Below, piece after piece: positions 7,552-17,112 of a stretch of DNA of 24,579 nt. Source of the DNA: an uncultured Coprococcus sp. (lineage in GTDB: Bacteria > Bacillota > Clostridia > Lachnospirales > Lachnospiraceae); contig CAKQIY010000031.1 of assembly GCA_934247115.1 (NCBI GenBank), positions 1-24,579 on the forward strand, read 5' to 3'. The stretch's first letter is position 1. Each line of letters begins with the position of its first letter. The position numbers and the translations under genes are program-made. Under the pieces are notes generated by a model that saw only the letters and a list, made by a program, of their open reading frames with translations, searched no databases and was not told the origin of the DNA.

Positions 7552-7953
7552 ATGAGAAAAAACAGTGTAAAGAATAACAGGATCAACGGTGAGGTCCAGA
7601 GAGAACTCAGCAGGATCATCAGCCGTGAGATCAAGGATCCAAGAATATCACCTATGACTTCGGTTGTTGATGTGGTTGTCACACCTGATCTCAAGTTCTG
7701 TAAGGCATATATCAGTGTCCTGGGTGACCAGGATGCTGTTGATTCCACATTTGCAGGGCTGAACAGCGCAATGGGATATATCAGAAGAGAGCTTGCTCAT
7801 TCTGTAAATCTGCGCAATACACCGGAGATAACATTTATCATGGATCAGTCCATAGAGTATGGTGTCAGCATGTCACACAAGATAGATGAGGCTCTCGGAA
7901 AGCACGGAGATGCTGATGGAACAACAGAAGAGAATACAGAGATCGAAGAATAG
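7552..7953 (+). CDS. rbfA: 30S ribosome-binding factor RbfA
   Basis: RbfA binds the 30S subunit and helps 16S rRNA 5'-end maturation and cold adaptation. The 133-residue protein starts MRKNSVKNNRINGEVQREL and contains the KH-like core with the family motif IKDPRISPMTSVVDVVVTPDLKFCKAYISVLG. The C terminus is acidic. No strong ribosome binding site precedes ATG 7552, so translation probably depends on termination of infB just upstream. The position after infB is the conserved one. Confidence 0.95.
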   Translation: MRKNSVKNNRINGEVQRELSRIISREIKDPRISPMTSVVDVVVTPDLKFCKAYISVLGDQDAVDSTFAGLNSAMGYIRRELAHSVNLRNTPEITFIMDQSIEYGVSMSHKIDEALGKHGDADGTTEENTEIEE

Positions 7954-8091
7954 TCCGAAGAGTAGGAGCGTGTGTCAGGTTTCCTATGAAAACTTGACGT
8001 GCATAATCAATTCTTGCCAAATGCGGCTCATAAAGAGCTGATGTTCGAGGCTGACTGGTATTAAATATGAGAATAAAAAAGGAGGTATATC

Positions 8092-9039
8092 ATGAACGAT
8101 CTTATAAGGGAGATAGAGAACGCAGACAGCATAGCCATAACAGGACATATCAATCCTGATGGTGACTGTATAGGTTCCACACTTGGAATGTACAACTATA
8201 TTACAAGCAATTACCCTGACAAGAGGGTTCAGGTATATCTTCAGGAATTCTCCGATGTGTTTATGTTCATGGGCGGTGCGGACAAGGTGAAGCATGAGTC
8301 GGATGATGAGACATATGATCTGTTTATGTCGCTTGACTGCGGAGATATGGACAGATTCACACCATTTGTCAGATATTATGAGACAGCAAAGAGAACCTTG
8401 TGTATAGATCATCATGTGTCCAATAAGGGTTTTGGAGATGTATGCTATGTGGAAAGTGATGCGTGCTCCGCTGCGGAAGCTATATTCAAGCTCCTTGACG
8501 CTGATAAGATCAATCAGCGGTGTGCAGAGTGCCTGTATACCGGAATAGTCCACGACACGGGAGTGTTTAAGCACAGCAATACAACAAGGGCAGCCATGAC
8601 TATAGCAGGAATCCTTATAGAGAAGGGGGCAAGACCAAGCTTTGTCATAGATGAGACCTTCTACAAGAAGACGCTCATACAGAACAAGCTTCTGGGCTAT
8701 GCTCTTCTCAATATGAAGCAGTTTGCAGGCGGAAGGATAACCCACACTCTTCTGACAAAGGAGGACTTTGACAGATTTGGTGCCAGCAAGATGGATACGG
8801 ATGGCATAGTGGATCAGCTCAGACTGACATCAGGTACTGAGGTTGCTTTTTTCATGTATCAGGCTGGTGAGGATAATTACAAGATATCCCTCAGGGCAAA
8901 TGATATCGTGAACGTGAGTGAGATCGCATGCAGCCACGGTGGCGGCGGTCATGTAAAGGCTGCAGGCTGCAACATGTCAGGTGATCCGGACAAAATCGTA
9001 GCTGAGATCGTGGCAGATATAGAAAAACAGCTCGGCTGA
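8092..9039 (+). CDS. nrnA: DHH-family nanoRNase / pAp phosphatase
   Basis: A 315-residue DHH/DHHA1 phosphoesterase of the NrnA type, which degrades very short oligoribonucleotides and dephosphorylates 3'-phosphoadenosine 5'-phosphate. The metal-binding motifs are visible: GHINPDGDCIGS (from residue 18), SLDCGD, CIDHHVSNKGFG and GIVHDTGVF. The C-terminal DHHA1 substrate-binding motif GGGGHVKAAG is also present. An AAGGAGGT ribosome binding site lies about eight bases before the ATG. A 138-bp spacer with one small hairpin and no T tract separates it from rbfA, so it is probably still in the operon. The exact substrate cannot be told from the sequence. Confidence 0.9.
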   Translation: MNDLIREIENADSIAITGHINPDGDCIGSTLGMYNYITSNYPDKRVQVYLQEFSDVFMFMGGADKVKHESDDETYDLFMSLDCGDMDRFTPFVRYYETAKRTLCIDHHVSNKGFGDVCYVESDACSAAEAIFKLLDADKINQRCAECLYTGIVHDTGVFKHSNTTRAAMTIAGILIEKGARPSFVIDETFYKKTLIQNKLLGYALLNMKQFAGGRITHTLLTKEDFDRFGASKMDTDGIVDQLRLTSGTEVAFFMYQAGEDNYKISLRANDIVNVSEIACSHGGGGHVKAAGCNMSGDPDKIVAEIVADIEKQLG

Positions 9040-9123
9040 TAGATTGCAGAAAAGATGTGATCTGGAACCGGTGCTGATATAGCGGACTGCTGAAAAAGAG
9101 TTTGGATTGGATTTAGAACAGTT

Positions 9124-10026
9124 ATGATAGATGGATTTATCAATATATATAAGGAGCAGGGCTTCACATCATTTGATGTGGTGGCAAAGCTCCGTGGTAT
9201 ACTAAAACAGAAAAAGATAGGTCATACCGGAACTCTCGATCCCATGGCGGAGGGAGTTCTTCTTGTGTGTCTGGGAAGTGCTACGAAGATGTGCGACCTG
9301 CTTACCGAGAAGAACAAGACATACACATGTACCATGCTTCTCGGAAAGACCAGCGACACCGAAGACGTGACAGGAGTCATGACAGACGTGACAGATGTAT
9401 ATCCTGATGAGAAGACAGTCAGGGCTGCGGTGATGAGTTTTGTCGGTGACTATATGCAGATTCCACCGATGTATTCAGCCATCAAGGTGAATGGTAAGAA
9501 GCTCTATGAGCTGGCGAGAGCCGGACAGGTCATTGAGAGGGAGCCGAGACCTGTCACTATACACAGCATAAACATACAGTCTGTGGAACTCCCAAGAGTG
9601 ACATTTGATGTGAGCTGTTCCAAAGGAACATACATCAGAAGCCTGTGCAGGGATATAGGAGAAAAGCTTGGCTGCGGTGCTGTGATGGAGAAGCTTGTCA
9701 GAACCGAGGTGAAGGGATTTACCATAGAAGAAAGCCTGACACTTGATGCTGTGGAGAAGGCCAGGGATGACGGCACACTCATGCAGCATGTGCTCACAAC
9801 AGACAAGCTTATGCCGGATATTCCAGAGCTCCATATATCAGCAAAGGGTGCGAAGCTTCTTGCAAATGGCAATAAACTCTCTGCGGATTCATTTGTGGAA
9901 AATCAGATATACATGGACACATATGTCAAGGTGTACGATGAGAATGGGAGATTTGCTGCACTGTATGAGTACAGCGATGAGAAGAGGCAGTATGTGCCGT
10001 TCAAGATGTTTCCGGTGAGTAATTAA
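9124..10026 (+). CDS. truB: tRNA pseudouridine(55) synthase TruB
   Basis: TruB converts U55 in the T loop of tRNAs to pseudouridine. The N-terminal sequence DGFINIYKEQGFTSFDVV and the catalytic motif GHTGTLDPMAEGVL (Asp39 as nucleophile) are diagnostic. The later motifs MYSAIKVNGKKLYELAR and CSKGTYIRSLCRDIG also match. The length of 300 residues is normal, including a PUA-like C terminus. The ribosome binding site is weak, but the conserved N terminus leaves no other start. ribF follows after 12 bases, a very common pairing in Firmicutes. Confidence 0.96.
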   Translation: MIDGFINIYKEQGFTSFDVVAKLRGILKQKKIGHTGTLDPMAEGVLLVCLGSATKMCDLLTEKNKTYTCTMLLGKTSDTEDVTGVMTDVTDVYPDEKTVRAAVMSFVGDYMQIPPMYSAIKVNGKKLYELARAGQVIEREPRPVTIHSINIQSVELPRVTFDVSCSKGTYIRSLCRDIGEKLGCGAVMEKLVRTEVKGFTIEESLTLDAVEKARDDGTLMQHVLTTDKLMPDIPELHISAKGAKLLANGNKLSADSFVENQIYMDTYVKVYDENGRFAALYEYSDEKRQYVPFKMFPVSN

Positions 10027-10038
10027 GGACAGACAGTT

Positions 10039-11010
10039 ATGATTCATATAAAGGATACAAAGAAGATACAACTAAATAGCACAGAGCGTACAGCGGTTGC
10101 CCTTGGAAAGTTTGATGGCATACACCAGGGACATATGTTATTGATAGAACAGGTGCTCAAACTGCAGAAAAAAGGCTATATGGGTGTCGTGTTCACATTT
10201 GACATGAGGGAAAATCACGTGTTTGATGTCAGTAATATGAAGACCATATACACATCTGACGAGAAGGCACAGGTAGTATCTGATACCGGAGTTGACGTCC
10301 TGGTCGAGTATCCGTTTGACGATGCATTTGCAGCCACAGAGCCGAAGGCGTTCATAAGAGATGTTCTGGTGGACATGATTCGGGCCGGATATGTCGTGGT
10401 TGGAAGCGATTACAGATTTGGCAAGGACAGGCAGGGCGATGTGGATACCCTGAAGGATTATGCGGACGAGTATGGATACAAGGTGATAGTTATAGATAAG
10501 CTTGAACAGAATGATGAGGTGGTCAGCTCAACTGTCATCAGAAAAAATATTTCCGAGGGAGATGTGAGATCGGTCATCCCGATGCTTGGCAGACCGTACA
10601 GCATGACCGGTGAAGTGGTGTCCGGTAAGCAGCTGGGAAGGACTATAGGAATACCGACGGCGAATATGCTTCCTGAGGAGCGCAAGCTTTATCCACCGGC
10701 CGGTGTGTATGCTTCAAGGATAAGGATCATCCGGGGATCGCATGCAGTACATGAGGATCCTTTCAGAGTCTACATGGGAATCACCAATATAGGTGACAAT
10801 CCTACGGTGAATGACAAGGGAAACATTACTATAGAGACTAATATCTTTGACTTTGACAGGGATATATACGGACAGATCATCAAGGTGGAGCTTATAGAGA
10901 AGATCCGGGGTGAGAAGAAATTCGGAAGCCTTGATGAGCTTAAAGGTCAGATGGCGAATGACATAGAGAATTCAAAGAGAATACTTGGAAACAAGGTGTT
11001 GGTAAAATAG
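10039..11010 (+). CDS. ribF: Bifunctional riboflavin kinase / FAD synthetase RibF
   Basis: RibF phosphorylates riboflavin to FMN and adenylylates FMN to FAD. The N-terminal FAD synthetase half has the nucleotidyltransferase motif ALGKFDGIHQGH (about 21-32) and SSTVIRKNISEGDV. The C-terminal kinase half has GRTIGIPTANM, the YMGITNIGDNPTV segment and the FDFDRDIYGQ block. The length of 323 residues is typical. AAGGAC upstream serves as ribosome binding site. The stop codon overlaps the first bases of a large hairpin, marking the end of the operon. No FMN riboswitch lies near this gene, so control is through the operon. Confidence 0.96.
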   Translation: MIHIKDTKKIQLNSTERTAVALGKFDGIHQGHMLLIEQVLKLQKKGYMGVVFTFDMRENHVFDVSNMKTIYTSDEKAQVVSDTGVDVLVEYPFDDAFAATEPKAFIRDVLVDMIRAGYVVVGSDYRFGKDRQGDVDTLKDYADEYGYKVIVIDKLEQNDEVVSSTVIRKNISEGDVRSVIPMLGRPYSMTGEVVSGKQLGRTIGIPTANMLPEERKLYPPAGVYASRIRIIRGSHAVHEDPFRVYMGITNIGDNPTVNDKGNITIETNIFDFDRDIYGQIIKVELIEKIRGEKKFGSLDELKGQMANDIENSKRILGNKVLVK

Positions 11011-11092
11011 CACAGAAAACATTGGTAATTATGCGGATAAATAATGACGGATTATTTGTTCGCATGAAGGTGTTTTCTGTGCTATATTTTTA
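11009..11092 (+). terminator. Large two-tier terminator hairpin after ribF
   Basis: The outer arms AGCACAGAAAACA (11009-11021) and TGTTTTCTGTGCT (11071-11083) are perfectly complementary over 13 bp and lead into ATATTTTT. Inside, 11031-11045 pairs with 11051-11065 over 15 positions, with two G-U pairs, around the loop GACGG. The structure begins within the ribF stop codon. It is much larger than a usual intrinsic terminator and could also protect the 3' end of the long operon transcript. Confidence 0.8.
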
Positions 11093-11146
11093 ATAATAGG
11101 GTAATTTTTTCTGGAGGAAAAAGGAAGTACAAGGAGGAAAAGGGAA

Positions 11147-14100
11147 ATGAGAAAGAAAGCAGCGAGCAGGATCCTGGCGTACGTTCTCGCTTTATGCATG
11201 ATCATCGGCAGTATAACCTGGCCGGAGATCACAGCTAAGGCGGAGACTATCACAAAGGATCTGAAACCGGACACCGGCTGGAAGACGGTGACTGCGGCAA
11301 CAGATGAATGGAGTGATTATGGAAAGGCGGAGATCAGATTTTCGCCGTCATCAGATCTGGCATCCATGAAGGCTATTGCGGATGCGGGATACAAGACGCT
11401 CAAGATCACATATGCGGTTGACACATTTACCGCTGCAAGTGGACAGAATGCGGGAGTTATGCCATTTGCATCATATGGATCTTCCTGGTCGAATAATGAC
11501 AAGTGGATAGATTTGTCCAAGAGCGGTCAGTTTGATGCTGTACTTGATCTGTCATCTATCAGCACAACCAGCACGGAGAAGGTGGCATTTGGAATACAGG
11601 TTGCCAATCTTAAGGAGAACAGCACGATCAAATTCAGGATCGTGTCAGCTGTTCTCTCGGGAACAAAGAGCACATCTGGTGGTTCATCAGGTGAATCTGG
11701 CGGTTCAGGCGACAGCGGATCAGGCAGTGCGGACCTTGATTCAATTGGAAACACAAGTTCAAGCGTAACCGCAAGCCTTGCCGATGGAGATGGAACAGCC
11801 AAGGGAGACGGCTACTACGAGACAGAGATAACGATAAATAACAAGAGCAATTCATACATAGCAGACTGGATAGCGGTGGCTGATGTGAATGGTTCAGTAA
11901 CTGCAGTAAAGGATTACAGCAGCTGGTCAGCCCTCAAGGGTGTATTCAGTGATGGAAAGCTGTACATATATCCAAACACATCCAAGAAGTCAGGTGCAGT
12001 AAATGCCGGTGCGAGCGTGAGCTATTCAAAGCTTGGCTACACAGGTACAGCAAACGGTGTGTCTATAACAGGTGTCAAGGTGTACTACAGCTCACAGTCA
12101 GGTGCATTTGACTCATTTATCGGTTCACTTTCGTCATCATCTGGCGGAGCCGGGGACAACACAGGCGAGATCAATACAGATGTTGAGTACAATTATGCAA
12201 AGCTTCTTCAGGAGTCACTGTATCTTTATGATGCGAATATGTGCGGAAGTGATGTATCTGCAAAGAGTGAGTTCTCCTGGAGATCAAACTGCCATACTGA
12301 GGATGCAAAAACAACATATAATGGAAAGACTGTGGATGTCAGCGGTGGATACCATGATGCGGGAGATCATGCCAAGTTTGGTCTGCCACAGGCATATTCG
12401 GCTACAGTTCTAGGAATAGCGCACATGGAGTTTGCTGAGGCATTTGCGGATACTGCTACAGAGGCACACTACAAGAGGATCATGGACAGATTCGTTGATT
12501 ATTTCGTGCGATGTACAGTCCTTGGAAGTGATGGCTCGGTTCAGGCTTTCTGTTATCAGGTCGGTGATGGAAATGTCGATCATGGATACTGGGGAGCTCC
12601 GGAAAAGCAGTCGTCCAGAAGTGGACAGGCAACATTTACATCTGATTCGGATACGTGTACAGATATCGTCTCAGAGACAGCGGCGGCACTTGCGGCATAT
12701 TATATAAATTACAAGGATAAGAAAGCACTTTCCTATGCGGAGAAGCTTTTCACATATGCGGATACGAAGGCTAAGAAGAACAGCTCGGGTCCGGCATATG
12801 GTTTCTATAACTCAGATTCGTGGGAAGATGACTATGCCCTTGCGGCGGCTCTTCTGTACAAGGCTACAGGTAAATCAGCATATGCAACAAAATACAATAA
12901 TGTATATGGTAACAGAACAAATCCAAACTGGGCTCTTTGCTGGAATAATGTGGCTCAGGCTGCTCTGCTTTATAGTCCTAACTCATCAAAGAAGAGTGTG
13001 TTCGTGGAGAACCAGTCAGGACTTATAGCAAGCAAGACGCAGTCAGGAGATAACAACTTCTGCCTGATAGACAGCTGGGGATCGGCAAGATATAACACCG
13101 CTCATCAGATGACAGGTCTCATGTATGATACTATATATGGAAAGAATGATTATTCATCATGGGCAAATGGTCAGATGAAGTACATACTTGGCAACAATGC
13201 AGGTTCAAAGTGTTTCGTTGTCGGTTACAACAAGTATTCATCAAAGTACCCTCATCACAGAGCCTCAAGCGGATATCAGGGTTCTGTAACTGGAAATGCA
13301 TATACAAAGCAGGCACATGTACTTGTCGGCGCATTGGTTGGCGGACCGGCGGGTTCGAGTACATCCTATGTAGATAGCTCAGAAGACTATAACCAGAACG
13401 AGGTTGCACTGGATTATAATGCAAGCCTTGTGGGTGCAGCAGCCGGACTTTATTTGTATGTGAAGAACAGCGGAACAGATGAGGAGAAGGCAGTACAGAA
13501 GGTTGTTCCAAAGAGCGAGGTGTCGTCAGAGCTCAGGACGATAAGCGGGGAATCAGGTGGAGGCATGACAACAGAGGACGACACGAAGGATCCTTCAACC
13601 GGCTCAACCGGATCGACGGGCTCAACTGGCTCAACAACGGGTTCAACGTCTGAGAAAGACACAGAGACTCCGTCAGAGACACCAGCCGTAAAGGTTACAG
13701 GAATCTCATTTGACAAGACATACATTACACTTAATGTGGGCGACAGTGATGAGATCAAGGCAACGATAACACCTGCTGATGCAAAAGATACATCCCTTGT
13801 GTGGTCAAGTTCAGACAAGGCTAAGGTATCCGTACAGAATGGCAAGATTACAGCCCTCGCAGCCGGAACGGCAACTATCACAGCTACGGCTAAGGATGGC
13901 TCGGAAATAAAATCGGAGTGTGTTGTTAAGGTACTCACTCCTGGAAAGCTGTCATGCAGCAGTGATGCCAAGGCATGGACAGACCTCGTATATGGCTATA
14001 CAAATGCGAATCATGCAGCTATTGAACTGTCAAACTCCGGGGAGACAACCCTTACAGATGTAAAGGCCAAGCTTAAGGATGGAACGGCATTCCAGATCGT

Positions 14101-16477
14101 TTCATCACCGTCAGGGCAGATTTCTGCAGGAAATAAAACAACAGTGTCGGTGAAACCGGTAAACGGTCTTGACGCCGGAATCTACAGTGATACACTGGTT
14201 ATATCAACAGCAAATGGCTCAGCGAACGTAACACTCAAGGCGACAGTGGCAAAGGGGGGCAGTGCGTCAACTGTAACAGTGGCAAAGAAGTCAGTTACAT
14301 ACAACACGATTACAGTGTCAGGTCAGATATCAGGTGTGGATACAGGTGTAGAATATGCTATATCAACAGTAAAGGATGTTGATGCAGATAGTCTTACATG
14401 GCAGTCTGATAATTGTTTTGCAGGCTTAAGTGAATATACGACATACTATGTATATGGAAGAATAAAGGAGACTGCCAATACAAAGGCCGGAGCAATGAGC
14501 ACGGCACTTGATGTGGTTACACCATTGTCCAATCCATACAGGATAGATGCGGGAAAATTGAACGACAGCAGATATGTGGGTGCTCTTGTGGACTCTGATG
14601 GCAATTCGACAGTCAAGGTTACACAGAACGATGGAATCATATCAGCTTCATTTACACAGAATAAGGATTACACGATCACAGGAACTGGTGAGGATGTGGC
14701 ATTTGATACAGGAAATACCAGTGGAGTGACAATATCAGGCGCGAATATCAAGAAGATAACTGTTCGCCCTGGCAATGGCGGTGCCTTTGTGATCAATGTA
14801 TGCGGAAACAATATAGTAGATGAGGGAATTACATGCATAAAGGATGAAGCCAATACAGCAGATGTGAAGCTTGTCGGAAAGACTTCTCCTGCAGGAATCT
14901 CATCATCAGAATCAGGTTCTGCTGCAATAAAGGCTGGCGGAAATCTGGAGATATCAGGTATACAGATCAGGTCAGAGGGCAAGGGAATCGCGGCCGGAGG
15001 AACTGTGAAGATTTCCGGAGGAAGCAACAGGATAGATGCGGTTTCATCAGCTATATCAGCATCAGATGTTGAGATGACCGGAGGCACAATGGAAGCGACA
15101 TCCACAGGTCTTACAGAGGATGAGTCGGTTATATCGGCGGACAGCACCATCAAACTGGTAGGAGGAAGTATAACTGCCGATGCTTCAGGAAGTGCAGGCG
15201 GCAATTCATTTGGCGTGAAGTCGGCTGATGGAACGATCATTGTAGATGGAAACGCAGCTATAGGAGGAGAACCTACATATTCCAAGGATCCTGTCGACAG
15301 CAATGGAGACAGTGTGATTATGGTAAAGGTGACATTTGTCGATGAGAAGGGCAGCCAGCTCTATGTGGCATCTGTCAATAAGGGATCATCGCTGGATCTG
15401 TCAAAGGTTAAGATAACCATGTCAGATGGAACAGATTATCAGACTTTTAGGGAAGGATACAGTCTGTCATGGAAGGATGATGCAGGAGATGTATATGGAG
15501 CAGATGGTATATATGGCACTGTGAATGGTGACATTACCCTTCATGCTGAGTGGACATGGATCGTAGTTGATATAAGCAGTGCTGCATCCATCACATATAA
15601 AACAACAGGCAACAGTACATACAGGACAACATATACAGGTGGAAAGATAGCTCCATCGATCAGTGTAGTGCTGAATGATGTGGAACTTGTGAAGGATACA
15701 GATTATACAGTTTCGTATCAGAACAATGTGAATGCCGGTACAGCAAAGGCTGTTGTAAAAGGAAAAGACAGGTACAAGGGTACAGTTACTCTTACATTCA
15801 CTATAGCCAAGAGAGATGTATCAAAGGCTAAGGTGACGGTTGCTACCAGTGTGATATACACAGGAAAAACAGTTAAGCCTTCTGTAAAGGTTGTATATGG
15901 CAAGACGAAGCTTGCTGTCGGTAAAAATTACAGGGTTACATATTCACTGAACAAGAATTTTGGCAGAGCAAAGGTTGTAATAAGCGGAATCGGCAACTAT
16001 AGCGGAAGAGTGGTACGCTACTTCAACATAGTTACAAAGAAGGGAAAAATCTATACCTGTGGAAATTACAAGTATAAGATTACAAATCCTTCTCTGAACG
16101 GCAAGGGAACGGTGACTCTTGTGGCACCGATAAAGAGACTGACATCGGTAAGTGTTCCGGATACGATAAAACTTGGAGGTAAGACTTTCAAGGTTACGGC
16201 TATAGGTTCAGGTGCATTCAAGGGTAACACAAAGCTCACGAAAGTAGTTATAGGCAAGAATGTCAGGACTATAGGCTCAAGGGCATTTTATGGATGTAAG
16301 AATCTTAAGTATGTCACTATAAAAAATACTCAGATGACGGGAAAAACAGTTGGAGCCAGTGCATTTACAGGGACATACGCCAAGATGACCGTCAAGGTTC
16401 CGGCGAAGAAGCTTAAGAGCTATAAGACAATCCTTCTGAAAAGAGGAGTGTCAAAGAAAGCAGTCATAAAGAAATAA
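11147..16477 (+). CDS. Secreted multidomain GH9 endoglucanase
   Basis: A 1776-residue exported cellulase. Residues 1-32 are a signal peptide with a likely AKA/E cleavage site. Two N-terminal beta-rich, binding-module-like regions (about 33-175 and 197-330) are joined by Gly/Ser linkers. The glycoside hydrolase family 9 catalytic domain covers about 345-775: GGYHDAGDHAKF (Asp404 and Asp407 as catalytic bases), PHHRAS (His703-His704) and EDYNQNEVALDY (Glu752 as general acid). After a Ser/Thr/Gly linker (about 817-846) come a BIG_2 Ig-like domain (847-930), another beta-sandwich (935-1037), an FN3-like domain (1041-1127), a beta-helix-like region (about 1129-1377), an InlB/Flg_new-like module (1392-1471), two Ig-like modules (to about 1633) and a basic LRR_5/BspA-type C terminus. 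No dockerin, LPXTG or SLH motif is visible. AAGGAGG (11131-11137) precedes the ATG. The catalytic family is clear; the binding specificity of the other modules is not. Confidence 0.93.
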   Translation: MRKKAASRILAYVLALCMIIGSITWPEITAKAETITKDLKPDTGWKTVTAATDEWSDYGKAEIRFSPSSDLASMKAIADAGYKTLKITYAVDTFTAASGQNAGVMPFASYGSSWSNNDKWIDLSKSGQFDAVLDLSSISTTSTEKVAFGIQVANLKENSTIKFRIVSAVLSGTKSTSGGSSGESGGSGDSGSGSADLDSIGNTSSSVTASLADGDGTAKGDGYYETEITINNKSNSYIADWIAVADVNGSVTAVKDYSSWSALKGVFSDGKLYIYPNTSKKSGAVNAGASVSYSKLGYTGTANGVSITGVKVYYSSQSGAFDSFIGSLSSSSGGAGDNTGEINTDVEYNYAKLLQESLYLYDANMCGSDVSAKSEFSWRSNCHTEDAKTTYNGKTVDVSGGYHDAGDHAKFGLPQAYSATVLGIAHMEFAEAFADTATEAHYKRIMDRFVDYFVRCTVLGSDGSVQAFCYQVGDGNVDHGYWGAPEKQSSRSGQATFTSDSDTCTDIVSETAAALAAYYINYKDKKALSYAEKLFTYADTKAKKNSSGPAYGFYNSDSWEDDYALAAALLYKATGKSAYATKYNNVYGNRTNPNWALCWNNVAQAALLYSPNSSKKSVFVENQSGLIASKTQSGDNNFCLIDSWGSARYNTAHQMTGLMYDTIYGKNDYSSWANGQMKYILGNNAGSKCFVVGYNKYSSKYPHHRASSGYQGSVTGNAYTKQAHVLVGALVGGPAGSSTSYVDSSEDYNQNEVALDYNASLVGAAAGLYLYVKNSGTDEEKAVQKVVPKSEVSSELRTISGESGGGMTTEDDTKDPSTGSTGSTGSTGSTTGSTSEKDTETPSETPAVKVTGISFDKTYITLNVGDSDEIKATITPADAKDTSLVWSSSDKAKVSVQNGKITALAAGTATITATAKDGSEIKSECVVKVLTPGKLSCSSDAKAWTDLVYGYTNANHAAIELSNSGETTLTDVKAKLKDGTAFQIVSSPSGQISAGNKTTVSVKPVNGLDAGIYSDTLVISTANGSANVTLKATVAKGGSASTVTVAKKSVTYNTITVSGQISGVDTGVEYAISTVKDVDADSLTWQSDNCFAGLSEYTTYYVYGRIKETANTKAGAMSTALDVVTPLSNPYRIDAGKLNDSRYVGALVDSDGNSTVKVTQNDGIISASFTQNKDYTITGTGEDVAFDTGNTSGVTISGANIKKITVRPGNGGAFVINVCGNNIVDEGITCIKDEANTADVKLVGKTSPAGISSSESGSAAIKAGGNLEISGIQIRSEGKGIAAGGTVKISGGSNRIDAVSSAISASDVEMTGGTMEATSTGLTEDESVISADSTIKLVGGSITADASGSAGGNSFGVKSADGTIIVDGNAAIGGEPTYSKDPVDSNGDSVIMVKVTFVDEKGSQLYVASVNKGSSLDLSKVKITMSDGTDYQTFREGYSLSWKDDAGDVYGADGIYGTVNGDITLHAEWTWIVVDISSAASITYKTTGNSTYRTTYTGGKIAPSISVVLNDVELVKDTDYTVSYQNNVNAGTAKAVVKGKDRYKGTVTLTFTIAKRDVSKAKVTVATSVIYTGKTVKPSVKVVYGKTKLAVGKNYRVTYSLNKNFGRAKVVISGIGNYSGRVVRYFNIVTKKGKIYTCGNYKYKITNPSLNGKGTVTLVAPIKRLTSVSVPDTIKLGGKTFKVTAIGSGAFKGNTKLTKVVIGKNVRTIGSRAFYGCKNLKYVTIKNTQMTGKTVGASAFTGTYAKMTVKVPAKKLKSYKTILLKRGVSKKAVIKK

Positions 16478-16504
16478 AGGCTCAATAAAATAAAGAATAA
16501 TTGG

Positions 16505-16541
16505 AGATCCGGGGTGGTTCATATGATCCCGGATCTTTTTT
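16505..16541 (+). terminator. Rho-independent terminator of the GH9 gene
   Basis: AGATCCGGG (16505-16513) pairs with CCCGGATCT (16528-16536) around a 14-base loop and is followed by six T residues. It separates the cellulase from the marR promoter. Confidence 0.92.
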
Positions 16542-16569
16542 GTGCGTATGGGGGTGACCGAAGTTCGAT

Positions 16570-16597
16570 TTGACATGGGTAAAAATATGTGTATAAT
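16570..16597 (+). promoter_or_regulatory. Near-consensus sigma-A promoter of marR
   Basis: A perfect TTGACA (16570-16575) and a perfect TATAAT (16592-16597) are spaced by 16 bp. The predicted start near 16604 falls next to the palindromic operator, so a bound repressor would block polymerase. Confidence 0.85.
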
Positions 16598-16607
16598 ATT
16601 GTTAGCG

Positions 16608-16622
16608 TTCTAATAATTAGAA
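16608..16622 (+). promoter_or_regulatory. Palindromic operator, probable MarR site
   Basis: TTCTAAT and ATTAGAA form a perfect inverted repeat around a single A. It begins 10 bp after the -10 box and 29 bp before the marR ATG. The size and position fit autorepression by a MarR dimer. That MarR binds here is inferred from position. Confidence 0.7.
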
Positions 16623-16650
16623 TTATAACTATCTGGAGAGGAGAATCCAT

Positions 16651-17112
16651 ATGGACGAACATACAAAATCCATACATTATCTGCTGATGGCGGATCATTT
16701 CATGGTGCAGAAGGCATTGCTGAGTCAGATAAAGGATACAGAGCTCACCATGGGACAGCCCAAGGTGCTGGACTATCTGAAGGATCATGACGGGGCGTGC
16801 CAGAAGGATATTGCAGCGGGGTGTCATATAGAGCCGGCATCGATAACCGCTGTGTTGAGTGGCATGGAGAATAAAGGTTATATACAGAGAAATACAAAGG
16901 CAGGGGACAGGAGGTCCCTGTATGTGTATCTGACAGATAAGGGCAGAGAGTATGTGGAGATGCTCAATAAGAAGTTTGACTTAGTTGAATCTGTGGCACT
17001 GAGGGGATTTACCGAGGAAGAAACGGAAGAATTGCAGTCACTTCTTGTAAGGGTGTACGACAATATGAAGGGCAGCGAAAAAGACAACAGAAAAGAGAAA
17101 CGTAAGAGATGA
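16651..17112 (+). CDS. MarR-family transcriptional regulator
   Basis: A 153-residue winged-helix regulator. The core ACQKDIAAGCHIEPASITAVLSGMENKGYIQR forms the helix-turn-helix, and NTKAGDRRSLYVYLTDKG forms the wing with the typical basic DRR. N- and C-terminal helices would make the dimer interface, and the tail is very basic (KDNRKEKRKR). The ribosome binding site GGAGAGGAG lies about 10 bases upstream of the ATG. It shares an ATGA stop-start overlap with the membrane protein downstream, so the two form one operon, and the promoter carries a palindrome suited to autoregulation. The ligand is unknown. Confidence 0.93.
   Translation: MDEHTKSIHYLLMADHFMVQKALLSQIKDTELTMGQPKVLDYLKDHDGACQKDIAAGCHIEPASITAVLSGMENKGYIQRNTKAGDRRSLYVYLTDKGREYVEMLNKKFDLVESVALRGFTEEETEELQSLLVRVYDNMKGSEKDNRKEKRKR

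Noticed and set aside
8024..8040. Small hairpin CGGCTC/GAGCTG between rbfA and nrnA as a terminator
   Set aside because: The stem is only six pairs with one G-U, and no T tract follows.
7984..8745. 253-codon minus-strand open frame opposite nrnA
   Set aside because: It lies antisense to a gene with clear DHH motifs, has no recognisable domain and no convincing ribosome binding site.
14668..15303. 211-codon minus-strand open frame inside the GH9 gene
   Set aside because: It is a low-complexity Pro/Ser/Thr-rich shadow of the beta-helix coding region, without a start signal.
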